Of a stretch of 56,926 nt of DNA, positions 1 to 7,399 are shown one piece after another. The notes beneath the pieces are model-generated. The model was not told where the DNA came from. It searched no databases and worked only from the letters and a program-made list of their open reading frames with translations. Source of the DNA: Clostridia bacterium. GTDB lineage: Bacteria; Bacillota; Clostridia; Oscillospirales; CAG-382. Every line of letters starts with the position of its first letter. Positions within the stretch are counted from its first letter, which is position 1. The stretch lies in NCBI GenBank assembly GCA_017466805.1, contig JAFTTN010000057.1, positions 1 through 56,926 of the forward strand. The letters run 5' to 3'. Both the position numbers and the translations under genes were made by a program.

Positions 1-122
1 CTCTTAATAATCTTTTTATAAAGAGGATGCTTTACGTTATCGCGGATAGCGACTACGATAGTCTTATCCATCTTGTCGGAAACAACGATACCGACTCTGG
101 TTTTTCTGAGAGCTCTTTCCAT
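1..122 (-). CDS. rpsQ: 30S ribosomal protein uS17 (S17), 3' end outside window
   Basis: Only the first 40 codons are inside the window; the rest lies beyond base 1. The visible N-terminus starts [20 protein letters not shown] and continues with TIVVAIRD, the typical start of bacterial S17, a primary 16S rRNA-binding protein of the small subunit. It is the last visible gene of the S10 operon, 15 bp downstream of rpmC, and is translated from an ATG at 122-120 with an AAGGAT-type ribosome binding site. Nothing is unusual in the visible part. Confidence 0.93.
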   Translation of the reverse strand, partial: MERALRKTRVGIVVSDKMDKTIVVAIRDNVKHPLYKKIIK

Positions 123-137
123 CGTTCCTTATCCTCC

Positions 138-338
138 TTACGCTTTTTCTGCGAGTTCTTTTTCACGGAGAACCGAGAGAAGTCTCGCAATGTTCTTTTT
201 GGTTTCAACAATCTTCATAGGATTGTCGAGCTGATTGATAGAATGCTGGAAACGAAGGTTGAAGAGTGCTTCCTTCTGTTCTGCGATATTCTTCTGCAGC
301 TCGGAAACCGACATATTTCTGATTTCTTTAACAGTCAT
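138..338 (-). CDS. rpmC: 50S ribosomal protein uL29 (L29)
   Basis: A 66-residue protein beginning [20 protein letters not shown], with the helical-hairpin pattern of L29, including [17 protein letters not shown]29 sits near the polypeptide exit tunnel of the 50S subunit and contributes to the docking site for trigger factor and SRP. Its length is normal for the family. It lies between rplP and rpsQ, the canonical position in the S10 operon. Confidence 0.97.
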   Translation of the reverse strand: MTVKEIRNMSVSELQKNIAEQKEALFNLRFQHSINQLDNPMKIVETKKNIARLLSVLREKELAEKA

Positions 339-351
339 TTTCTTCTACCTC

Positions 352-771
352 CTATTTCTCGAGGTCTGCCTTGGTGGCAAACTTACACTTGAGGGGGAGC
401 TTGTGCATTGCAAGACGCATAGCTTCGCGAGCCTGTGCTTCTTCAACGCCGTCCATCTCAAACATTACTCTGCCCGGCTTAACTACAGCTACCCAGTATT
501 CAGGCGAGCCCTTACCGGAACCCATACGGGTTTCAGCAGGCTTTTCTGTTACGGGCTTATCGGGGAAAATCTTAATCCAGACCTTACCGCCACGCTTAAC
601 GTAACGGGTCATTGCAATACGTGCTGCTTCGATCTGGTTGCTGGTTACCCAAGCGGGTTCGGTAGCAACGAGGCCGTAGGAACCGTAGGTGATGGTGTTA
701 CCTCTGGAAGCCTTACCGGTGAGTCTGCCTCTTTGAACACGTCTGTATTTAACTCTCTTAGGCATTAACAT
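352..771 (-). CDS. rplP: 50S ribosomal protein uL16 (L16)
   Basis: A 139-residue L16, beginning [16 protein letters not shown] and containing the conserved [12 protein letters not shown] segment. L16 helps position the acceptor arm of tRNA near the peptidyl-transferase centre. Two ATGs compete for the start. The upstream one at 771-769 is chosen because a GGAGG lies 9 nt before it, while the second ATG, two codons later, would be 15 nt away. The start shares one base with the rpsC stop (TAATG), which implies translational coupling. Confidence 0.97.
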   Translation of the reverse strand: MLMPKRVKYRRVQRGRLTGKASRGNTITYGSYGLVATEPAWVTSNQIEAARIAMTRYVKRGGKVWIKIFPDKPVTEKPAETRMGSGKGSPEYWVAVVKPGRVMFEMDGVEEAQAREAMRLAMHKLPLKCKFATKADLEK

Positions 772-1445
772 TAGCGTTTACCTCCTTCACGTGCCGAGGA
801 ACGCTTAACTTCGGGAAGAACTTCGCCCTTGTAGATCCATACCTTGATACCGATCTTACCGTAGGTAGTGTTCGCTTCCCAGAAGCCGTAGTCGATATCG
901 GCTCTAAGGGTCTGGAGGGGAATAGTACCCTCGTGATAGTGTTCGCTTCTTGCGATTTCTGCACCGCCGAGACGGCCGGAAACGCAGATCTTGATACCCT
1001 TCGCCTGAAGTCTCATGGTTCTACCGATGGACTGCTTCATAGCGCGGCGGAAGGAAATTCTCTTTTCGAGCTGTGCAGCGATATTTTCTGCAACGAGCTG
1101 AGCGTTGAGGTCAGGCTGCTTAACTTCAACAACCTTAACGTCAACCATAGCGTCGGTCTTGAGGAAATCAGCGATATCCTTCTTGAGCTTTTCGATTTCA
1201 GCGCCGCCCTTACCGATAACGATACCGGGCTTTGCGCAGTAAACGATAACTCTTACACGGCTGCTGTCGCGTTCGATTTCGATAGTAGGAACGCCTGCCT
1301 GCATAAGACGCTTTTTGAGGTACTTTCTGAGGTTATAGTCGGAGACGATGGTATCGCCGAAAGTTTCGTCCTTCGAATACCAACGGGAGCTCCAATCCTT
1401 GATAACACCTACACGGAGACCGTGAGGATTAACTTTCTGTCCCAT
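771..1445 (-). CDS. rpsC: 30S ribosomal protein uS3 (S3)
   Basis: A 224-residue protein beginning [20 protein letters not shown], the signature start of S3. It has a KH domain around residues 40-110 ([14 protein letters not shown]) and the C-terminal S3 domain. S3 lies at the mRNA entry channel of the 30S head and contributes to helicase activity there. It sits 2 bp after rplV and is coupled to rplP by a one-base stop/start overlap. Confidence 0.98.
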   Translation of the reverse strand: MGQKVNPHGLRVGVIKDWSSRWYSKDETFGDTIVSDYNLRKYLKKRLMQAGVPTIEIERDSSRVRVIVYCAKPGIVIGKGGAEIEKLKKDIADFLKTDAMVDVKVVEVKQPDLNAQLVAENIAAQLEKRISFRRAMKQSIGRTMRLQAKGIKICVSGRLGGAEIARSEHYHEGTIPLQTLRADIDYGFWEANTTYGKIGIKVWIYKGEVLPEVKRSSAREGGKR

Positions 1446-1447
1446 TA

Positions 1448-1810
1448 TTACGCCTCCTGTCTTTCTCTGAGTACGATGGTTACGTGAGAGGTTCTCTTGA
1501 GCACGCGGAACGCTCTGCCCTGTGCACGAGGACGAACTCTCTTCATGTTCTTAAGAATGCCGGGGGTCACAAAGCATTCAGCAACGTAGAGCTTTTCTAC
1601 GTCCATACCGAAGTTGTGATCAGCATTCGCGATAGCGGATTTGAGGAGCTTTTCTACGTCCTCACATACCAGCTTATTGGTGTTCTTGAGGATAGCCATT
1701 GCGTTTGCAACGTCCTTACCTCTGATAAGGTCAAGCACTATCTTAACTTTTCTCGGAGTAACTCTGAGTTGTCTGAGATATGCTCTCGATTCTCTATTTT
1801 CCACAGTCAT
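1448..1810 (-). CDS. rplV: 50S ribosomal protein uL22 (L22)
   Basis: A 120-residue protein with the L22 landmarks: the N-terminal [20 protein letters not shown] segment and the C-terminal beta-hairpin around [11 protein letters not shown]. That hairpin lines the peptide exit tunnel and is where macrolide-resistance mutations arise in other bacteria; no insertion is seen here. The N-terminus is a few residues longer than in many L22 proteins. It lies between rpsS and rpsC in the standard order. Confidence 0.97.
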   Translation of the reverse strand: MTVENRESRAYLRQLRVTPRKVKIVLDLIRGKDVANAMAILKNTNKLVCEDVEKLLKSAIANADHNFGMDVEKLYVAECFVTPGILKNMKRVRPRAQGRAFRVLKRTSHVTIVLRERQEA

Positions 1811-1828
1811 TTTCTCCTTTCAACCCCA

Positions 1829-2104
1829 TTACTTATTGGAAGTCTTGGAGCCGGCGTGACCCTTGAAGGTTCTCGTGGGAGCGAACTCGCCGAGCTTGTG
1901 GCCGACCATATCTTCAACTACATATACAGGCACGTGCTTTCTTCCGTCGTGTACGGCGATTGTGTGGCCGACGAATTCAGGGAAGATAGTGGAAGAACGC
2001 GACCATGTTTTGATAACTCTCTTTTCGCCCTTGTTGTTCATATCTACTACTCTGTTATAGAGTTTAGCTTCGACGAACGGGCCTTTTTTGATGCTTCTGC
2101 TCAT
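1829..2104 (-). CDS. rpsS: 30S ribosomal protein uS19 (S19)
   Basis: A 91-residue S19 beginning [15 protein letters not shown], with the conserved [20 protein letters not shown] and [12 protein letters not shown] segments. S19 binds the 30S head with S13 and takes part in bridges to the large subunit. Length is normal. It follows rplB by 15 bp and is preceded by a good GGAGG. Confidence 0.97.
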   Translation of the reverse strand: MSRSIKKGPFVEAKLYNRVVDMNNKGEKRVIKTWSRSSTIFPEFVGHTIAVHDGRKHVPVYVVEDMVGHKLGEFAPTRTFKGHAGSKTSNK

Positions 2105-2119
2105 AGTTGTATCCTCCTA

Positions 2120-2953
2120 TTACCTGTCATTCTTTCTCTTGACGATAAACTTGTTGGTACGAGCCTTCTTGTTTCTCGTCTTATAGCCGAGAGCAGGCTT
2201 ACCCCAGGGGGTAACAGGACCGGGACGACCGATAGGCGAACGGCCTTCACCACCACCGTGGGGGTGGTCACAGGGGTTCATTACAGAACCGCGTACGGTA
2301 GGACGAATGCCCATGTGTCTCTTCTTACCTGCTTTACCAATCTTGATGTTTTCATGTTCAAGGTTGCCGACCTGGCCGATAGTAGCCTTGCAGTCGAGGC
2401 GAACGAGGCGAACTTCACCCGAAGGGAGTCTAACCTGTGCCATACCGTTTTCCTTAGCCATAAGCTGAGCTGCTGCACCTGCGGAGCGAACAAGCTGTGC
2501 GCCGCGGCCGGGATAGAGCTCGATGGAGTGGATTACGGTACCAACGGGAATTGCGCTGATGGGGAGAACGTTGCCGGGTTTGATGTCGGCGTTTTCGCCC
2601 GAGTAAAGAAGGGTGCCTACGGTTACTCCGTCAGGAGCGATCGCGTAGCTCTTTTTGCCGTTTTCATCTTCAAGGAGCATAATGTAAGCGGTACGGTTAG
2701 GATCGTATTCGATGCCGATAACCTTGTTTGCGCCTTCGGAATATGCACGCTTGAAATCGATGATTCTGTACTTTTTCTTGTTGCCGCCGCCGTGGTGACG
2801 AACGGTGATTCTGCCCGTGTTGTTTCTGCCCGCGTTCTTCTTAAGAACGGTAACGAGCGACTTCTCAGGGGTCTTCTTGGTAATTTCCGCGAAGGAGGGA
2901 GTAGTCATGTTTCTGCGGGACGGGGTTGTAGGTTTATATGTCTTAACAGCCAT
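2120..2953 (-). CDS. rplB: 50S ribosomal protein uL2 (L2)
   Basis: A 277-residue L2, a primary 23S rRNA-binding protein needed for subunit association and peptidyl-transferase activity. It shows the conserved [20 protein letters not shown] segment near residue 45 and the C-terminal [20 protein letters not shown] loop that reaches toward the catalytic centre. Length is typical. It lies 18 bp after rplW in the S10 operon. Confidence 0.98.
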   Translation of the reverse strand: MAVKTYKPTTPSRRNMTTPSFAEITKKTPEKSLVTVLKKNAGRNNTGRITVRHHGGGNKKKYRIIDFKRAYSEGANKVIGIEYDPNRTAYIMLLEDENGKKSYAIAPDGVTVGTLLYSGENADIKPGNVLPISAIPVGTVIHSIELYPGRGAQLVRSAGAAAQLMAKENGMAQVRLPSGEVRLVRLDCKATIGQVGNLEHENIKIGKAGKKRHMGIRPTVRGSVMNPCDHPHGGGEGRSPIGRPGPVTPWGKPALGYKTRNKKARTNKFIVKRKNDR

Positions 2954-2971
2954 TTTCCACTTTCTCCTTTC

Positions 2972-3265
2972 TTACATAAGGCTATCGAAGAATTCGATGG
3001 TCTTGGAATCAGCGGTGAGCTTTACGATTGCCTTTTTCCATTCAGCAGTCTTACCAACGTGGTAGCCAACGCGCTTTGTCTTTCTCTTCATGGTGATAGT
3101 GGTAACCTTTTCAACCTCTACCTTGAAGATTTCTTCGACCGCATTCTTGATTTCAACCTTGTTTGCGCTTGCAGGAACCTTAAAGGTGTACTTCTTGTCC
3201 TGCATATTCTTGATAGAGGCTTCGGTGATAACCGGCTCTCTGATGATGTCGTAAACCGATTTCAT
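2972..3265 (-). CDS. rplW: 50S ribosomal protein uL23 (L23)
   Basis: A 97-residue protein with the L23 pattern [11 protein letters not shown] near the N-terminus and [20 protein letters not shown] in the middle. L23 sits at the tunnel exit and docks trigger factor and SRP. Its ATG overlaps the rplD stop by one base, so translation of the two is probably coupled. Confidence 0.97.
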   Translation of the reverse strand: MKSVYDIIREPVITEASIKNMQDKKYTFKVPASANKVEIKNAVEEIFKVEVEKVTTITMKRKTKRVGYHVGKTAEWKKAIVKLTADSKTIEFFDSLM

Positions 3266-3888
3266 TATGCATATACCTCCTCAAGCTTTGCTAACGCATC
3301 CTGAGCGATGACCATTTTGTCATACTTAAGGATGTCGTAAACATTGATAGTGTTAACAGGAGCAGTGATAACGCCGGGGATGTTAGCCGCAGAGCCGACT
3401 ACGTATTCGTTAACGTTGAGAGTTACGATCATAGCCTTGCCGTTTGCATCGATAGCGTTAAGGAAGTTAACCATGCTCTTGGTCTTGTAGCTGTCGAGCG
3501 CGATATTGTCAACGACAATCAATTCGTTCGCTGCTACCTTAGAAGTGAGAGCGGAGAAAAGTGCAACTTTCTTAAGCTTCTTGTTGATGCTAACGCGATA
3601 GCATCTGGGCTTGGGGCCGAGCGCGATACCGCCGTGGGTCCACTGAGGAGCACGGGTCGAACCCTGTCTTGCTCTACCGGTACCCTTCTGACGCCAAGGC
3701 TTTCTACCTCCGCCGCGAACTTCGCTTCTGGTAAGAGTAGACTGAGTACCCTGACGCTGATTGAGCAGATATGCTCTTACAACCGAATGAACTGCTGCAT
3801 TATTGATCTCTGCAGCAAAGATCTTATCGGAAAGAGTGACTTCGCCACATACCTTTCCTTCCATGTTCAATACATTAATAGTAGGCAT
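3265..3888 (-). CDS. rplD: 50S ribosomal protein uL4 (L4)
   Basis: A 207-residue L4, with the tunnel-lining loop visible as [20 protein letters not shown] and [14 protein letters not shown] around residues 55-90. L4 binds 23S rRNA early in assembly. In some bacteria it also represses its own operon by binding the S10 leader, which is relevant to the structured leader found upstream of rpsJ here. It is coupled to rplW by a one-base stop/start overlap. Confidence 0.98.
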   Translation of the reverse strand: MPTINVLNMEGKVCGEVTLSDKIFAAEINNAAVHSVVRAYLLNQRQGTQSTLTRSEVRGGGRKPWRQKGTGRARQGSTRAPQWTHGGIALGPKPRCYRVSINKKLKKVALFSALTSKVAANELIVVDNIALDSYKTKSMVNFLNAIDANGKAMIVTLNVNEYVVGSAANIPGVITAPVNTINVYDILKYDKMVIAQDALAKLEEVYA

Positions 3889-3906
3889 TTCTTTTCCTCC
3901 TTCCGC

Positions 3907-4533
3907 TTATTTCACAGTGCTGCGGAGGTATACGATACCACCCTTTGCGCCGGGAACCGCACCCTTAACAGCGATAAGGTTGTTATCGGGGTCGATCTTG
4001 ACGATTTCGAGGTTGAGCATCGTTACCTGTTCGTTACCGTACTGACCGGCCATCTTCTTGTTCTTGAAGATGTGCGCGGGGTCGATAACGCCCATGGAAC
4101 CGGACTGACGGTGTACAGGACCTGTACCGTGAGTCATTCTGAGTCTGTGGAGTCCCCATCTCTTGATAGCGCCGGAGAAACCGTGACCCTTGGTGATACC
4201 GGTGATGTCGACCTTTTCGCCGACTTCGAAGGTATCGGCGGTGATAACATCGCCTACGTTCATAGAAGCGGAATCGTCAAGGCGGAATTCCTTGAGATAC
4301 TTCTTGAAGGAGACTTCAGCCTTAGCGAAGACGCCCTTCTGGGGTTTGTTGAGCTTTCTTTCGGGGATATCCGAGTAACCCAACTGAACAGCTTCGTAGC
4401 CAGTCTTTTCGTTCGTTCTCTTCTGAACGACAACACAGGGACCTGCGTTGATGACAGTAACAGGGATAACCTTACCCTTTTCATCAAAGAGCTGAGTCAT
4501 ACCGAGCTTTCTGCCGATGATGCCTTTTTTCAT
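3907..4533 (-). CDS. rplC: 50S ribosomal protein uL3 (L3)
   Basis: A 208-residue L3 starting MKKGIIGRKLGMTQLFDEKG, a diagnostic L3 N-terminus. The central extension that approaches the peptidyl-transferase centre is visible as GFSGAIKRWG and GPVHRQSGSMG. L3 is one of the first proteins to bind 23S rRNA. It follows rpsJ after an 85-bp gap that contains a tandem 9-mer and no terminator. Confidence 0.98.
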   Translation of the reverse strand: MKKGIIGRKLGMTQLFDEKGKVIPVTVINAGPCVVVQKRTNEKTGYEAVQLGYSDIPERKLNKPQKGVFAKAEVSFKKYLKEFRLDDSASMNVGDVITADTFEVGEKVDITGITKGHGFSGAIKRWGLHRLRMTHGTGPVHRQSGSMGVIDPAHIFKNKKMAGQYGNEQVTMLNLEIVKIDPDNNLIAVKGAVPGAKGGIVYLRSTVK

Positions 4534-4618
4534 TTCTTATCCTCCTTAGGTTATTGGTTGACACGCCAAACGCATATCAACGTGACCTTAATTTGAAACG
4601 GTTGAAACGGTTGTTTTC

Positions 4619-4930
4619 TTAGAGCTCTACGTTGAAGTCAACGCCTGCGGGGAGATCGGTATTCATAAGCGCTTCTACGCAAGCCTTAGAGGGCTTGATG
4701 ATGTCGATGAGACGCTTGTGAGTACGGTACTCGAACTGTTCGCGGCTGTCCTTATACTTGTGAACAGCGCGGAGAATCGTGATGATCTCTTTATCAGTAG
4801 GGAGCGGAATAGGACCCGAAACGGTAGCGCCGTTGCGCTTTGCGGTTTCGACGATCTTTTCTGCAGCACGATCGATAAGGGTGTGATCGTAGCTCTTAAG
4901 ACGGATTCTGATCTTTTCTTTCTTTGCCAT
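4619..4930 (-). CDS. rpsJ: 30S ribosomal protein uS10 (S10)
   Basis: A 103-residue S10, first gene of the S10 operon, with [18 protein letters not shown] at the N-terminus and [10 protein letters not shown] in the second half. Besides its ribosomal role, S10 is the NusE partner of NusB in transcription antitermination. The start at 4930 is chosen because a GGAGG lies 8 nt upstream (4939-4943). An in-frame ATG five codons earlier would place that GGAGG inside the gene. The operon promoter lies near 5122-5150. Confidence 0.97.
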   Translation of the reverse strand: MAKKEKIRIRLKSYDHTLIDRAAEKIVETAKRNGATVSGPIPLPTDKEIITILRAVHKYKDSREQFEYRTHKRLIDIIKPSKACVEALMNTDLPAGVDFNVEL

Positions 4931-4972
4931 GGGGTTTGCCTCCAAATATAAAATAAAATGTAATGATTTGAC

Positions 4973-5062
4973 GGCAGAGCTCTGAACACCGCGCCGGGCG
5001 TTTCGTTAAACACCCTTAAAAAATGCTCGAAGCCTGCGCCCGATTGTCGGACATACTCTGCC
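4973..5062 (-). promoter_or_regulatory. structured leader of the S10 operon (possible autoregulatory site)
   Basis: Inside the predicted leader, a 7-bp closing helix can form between CTCTGCC (5056-5062) and GGCAGAG (4973-4979). It encloses a 6-bp helix between CGCCCG (5037-5042) and CGGGCG (4995-5000). The nested arrangement suggests a folded RNA. S10-operon leaders in other bacteria are bound by L4, so an autoregulatory role is plausible but inferred. There is no U-run after the helix, so it is not a simple terminator. Confidence 0.45.
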
Positions 5063-5121
5063 ATAGTTACCTGCCACCGAGGACAGCAATCTACAGCTTC
5101 ATCGCACACCAAGCGGATTCG

Positions 5122-5150
5122 ATTTTAGCACATATGAAAACAAATTGCAA
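5122..5150 (-). promoter_or_regulatory. sigma-A promoter of the S10 operon
   Basis: On the minus strand, TTGCAA (5145-5150) is followed after exactly 17 bp by TAAAAT (5122-5127), with a TGn extended -10 element directly before it. Transcription should start near 5115, giving a leader of about 185 nt before rpsJ. The element is the best match in the only long gap upstream of the operon. Confidence 0.8.
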
Positions 5151-5261
5151 TACCTGTCGACAAATTAAATTGTAAACAATTTGTGAACAAAAAACGTCTT
5201 GTTTTTTAAGATATTTTTCGCACATTTTGTTGGATAAAAACGCAAAAATTTATAAAAAGTA

Positions 5262-5289
5262 TTTACAAAGAAGATATTTTTGTTATACT
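5262..5289 (+). promoter_or_regulatory. sigma-A promoter of the TSCPD gene
   Basis: TTTACA (5262-5267), a 16-bp spacer, then TATACT (5284-5289) with a TGT extended -10. It is 49 bp before the ATG at 5338 and divergent from the S10 operon promoter. The gap between the two promoters is strongly AT-rich. Confidence 0.65.
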
Positions 5290-5337
5290 GAAAAGCGGAT
5301 ATATATTATATATAATAAAAAGGAAGAGATTTTTGCA

Positions 5338-5592
5338 ATGAGAATCGAAAGAGCAAACAAAGGTGTGTGCTCGAGAAGCGTCGCTTTTGATATTGACGAT
5401 CAGCACAAAGTAACCAACGTTTCCTTCGTCGGCGGCTGTAACGGCAACCTTAAAGGTGTTGCGGCGCTCTGCGAGGGTATGACTGCGGAAGAAATTATTT
5501 CGAGATGCAAGGGCATCAAATGCGGGTTCAAGTCCACCTCCTGCCCCGACCAGCTTGCAGAAGCAATGGAAGAGGCACTTTCACAGATATAA
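5338..5592 (+). CDS. small TSCPD-domain protein (TIGR03905-like, four cysteines)
   Basis: An 84-residue protein with conserved cysteines in the contexts GVCSRS, GGCNGNL, CKGIKCG and TSCPD. The TSCPD domain also occurs at the C-terminus of some B12-dependent ribonucleotide reductases, where its cysteines are thought to take part in metal binding or redox chemistry. The stand-alone protein has no firmly known function. The ATG at 5338 is preceded by AAGGAAGAG. It lies 34 bp before the phosphohexomutase and may share its transcript. Confidence 0.85.
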   Translation: MRIERANKGVCSRSVAFDIDDQHKVTNVSFVGGCNGNLKGVAALCEGMTAEEIISRCKGIKCGFKSTSCPDQLAEAMEEALSQI

Positions 5593-5626
5593 ATCAACAA
5601 AAACTATTGATTGGGGGATTCCTATA

Positions 5627-7348
5627 ATGAACAAGGAATTTGAAAGATGGTTAAGCAACGACAAGCTTGATGAAAAATCGAAGGCAAGGTTAAAGGAAAT
5701 TGCCGGCGACGAAACCGCTATTGCGGAGCGCTTTGCAATTCCGATGAGCTTTGGTACGGCAGGACTTCGCAGCACGATGGACGTCGGTATTTCAAAAATG
5801 AACGTATACACCGTCGGTCAGACCACACAGGGACTTGCCGAGCTGATTATTTCGGCAAACGGTAAGGAAAGAGGCGTTGCAATAAGCTACGACAGCAGAA
5901 ACGATTCCGACACATTTGCTCGTACCGCGGCAAGCGTACTCACCGCAAACGGTATTAAGGTTTATCTTTTCGACGGCATTCGCCCCACGCCCGAGCTTTC
6001 GTTCGCCATACTTTACTACAACTGCATCGCGGGTATTAACGTTACCGCTTCGCACAACCCTAAAGAATATAACGGATATAAGGTTTATTGGGAGGACGGA
6101 GCACAGCTCCCGCCCGAGCACGCAAGCGTCGTTTCGGAATCGGCTGCAAAAACCGATATTTTCGAAGGCGTTAAGACAAGGTGCCTTGAAGAAGCAAAGA
6201 AGAGCGGCTTGCTTGTTATGATCGGCGAAGAGTGCGACGAAGCATTTCTTAAAGCAGTGCTCGACTGCCGTCTTGATGCCGAAAACACAAAAAAATACGG
6301 CAACGAGGTAGGTCTTGCGTATTCCGCGCTTCACGGAACCGGCTACAAGCTTGTACCCGAGGCGTTAAAGCGTTGCGGTATCGATAAGCTAATTCTTATC
6401 GACAGCCAGATGAACCCCGACGGCAACTTCCCCACAGTCGCATCGCCCAACCCCGAAAACCGCGAATGCTTCGAGGAAGCGGTTAAAAAGCTGGAGGAGC
6501 TTGGCGTTAACTGCGGTGCTATTATCGCAACCGACCCCGACGCAGACAGAATCGGTCTTGCGATAAAGAACGACAAAAACGAATTCATTGCGCTTTCGGG
6601 CAACCAGATAGGCGCGTTGCTTATCGACCATATTATTAAAATAAGGAAGAAAAACGGCAACCTTCCCGAAAACGCCTGTGCGATAAAATCGGTCGTTTCC
6701 TCGAATCTTTTCGATGCAATATGTGAAAAGCACGGTGTAAGACACATAAGCGTGCTCACCGGCTTTAAATACATCGGCGAAAAAATTAAGGAATGGGCGG
6801 CAGACGGCAGCAACACCTTTATTTTCGGTTACGAGGAAAGCCAGGGCTATCTTTCGGCAGGATACGCGCGCGATAAGGACGCTGTCGGCGCAAGCGTACT
6901 TGCGGCAGAAATGGTTTGCCGTCATTACGCCGAAGGCAGAACCGTTTACGAAGCGTTGCAAAGCATTTACCGCGAATACGGTATTTTCAAGGAAAGCGTG
7001 CTCAACGTAAAGATAACCGGTATCGACCCGATGGGACTTATGGGCGAAATAATGGCGGATATCCGCGGAAAGACTATCGAAGCTATCGGCGGTATGAAGG
7101 TTACCGCGGTACGCGATTACGCGATGGGAATTATTAAATACACCGACGGAAGCGAAGCCTCGACCGGTTTGCCCGCAAGCAATATGCTTTATTACGAATT
7201 AGAGGGTGGCTCGGCGGTTATCGTGCGTCCCTCCGGCACAGAGCCGAAGATAAAGGCGTATATCCTCGTTCGCGCAGAAAGCGATTGCGATGCCGAAAGC
7301 AAGATTGCCGCTTGCACCGAGGATTGCAAGGTATTGCTTAACAAATAA
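5627..7348 (+). CDS. phosphohexomutase (phosphoglucomutase/phosphomannomutase family)
   Basis: A 573-residue alpha-D-phosphohexomutase that interconverts hexose 1- and 6-phosphates in the cytoplasm. All four active-site loops are visible: TASHNP (140-145, phosphoserine S142), the metal-binding DPDADR (303-308), the sugar-specificity loop GYEESQGY (401-408), and the phosphate-binding RPSGTEPK near residue 547. The length and loop spelling fit the PGM2/PgcA-type group acting on glucose phosphates, but mannose phosphates are not excluded. The ATG at 5627 has a GGGGG ribosome binding site. A terminator follows directly. Confidence 0.93.
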   Translation: MNKEFERWLSNDKLDEKSKARLKEIAGDETAIAERFAIPMSFGTAGLRSTMDVGISKMNVYTVGQTTQGLAELIISANGKERGVAISYDSRNDSDTFARTAASVLTANGIKVYLFDGIRPTPELSFAILYYNCIAGINVTASHNPKEYNGYKVYWEDGAQLPPEHASVVSESAAKTDIFEGVKTRCLEEAKKSGLLVMIGEECDEAFLKAVLDCRLDAENTKKYGNEVGLAYSALHGTGYKLVPEALKRCGIDKLILIDSQMNPDGNFPTVASPNPENRECFEEAVKKLEELGVNCGAIIATDPDADRIGLAIKNDKNEFIALSGNQIGALLIDHIIKIRKKNGNLPENACAIKSVVSSNLFDAICEKHGVRHISVLTGFKYIGEKIKEWAADGSNTFIFGYEESQGYLSAGYARDKDAVGASVLAAEMVCRHYAEGRTVYEALQSIYREYGIFKESVLNVKITGIDPMGLMGEIMADIRGKTIEAIGGMKVTAVRDYAMGIIKYTDGSEASTGLPASNMLYYELEGGSAVIVRPSGTEPKIKAYILVRAESDCDAESKIAACTEDCKVLLNK

Positions 7349-7353
7349 AAACC

Positions 7354-7386
7354 GTTTCCGAGGCAAAAAGTCTCGGAAACTCTTTT
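7354..7386 (+). terminator. Rho-independent terminator after the phosphohexomutase
   Basis: GTTTCCGAG (7354-7362) pairs perfectly with CTCGGAAAC (7372-7380) around a 9-nt loop, followed by TCTTTT. It ends only 14 bp before the next ATG, so some read-through into the mannosidase gene is possible. Confidence 0.75.
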
Positions 7387-7399
7387 AAGAGGTATAAAT

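Noticed and set aside
1484-3304. A 606-codon open frame on the plus strand across the ribosomal protein genes
   Set aside because: It is antisense to rplV, rpsS, rplB and rplW, has no recognisable domain and no promoter, and follows from the codon bias of the true genes.
4593-4610. Tandem TTGAAACGG between rpsJ and rplC
   Set aside because: Only two copies of a 9-mer, with no palindromic or promoter character; no function can be argued.
4675-5112. A 145-codon frame spanning the S10 leader and rpsJ on the minus strand
   Set aside because: It runs out of frame through rpsJ and shows no ribosome binding site; the region is better explained as an untranslated leader.
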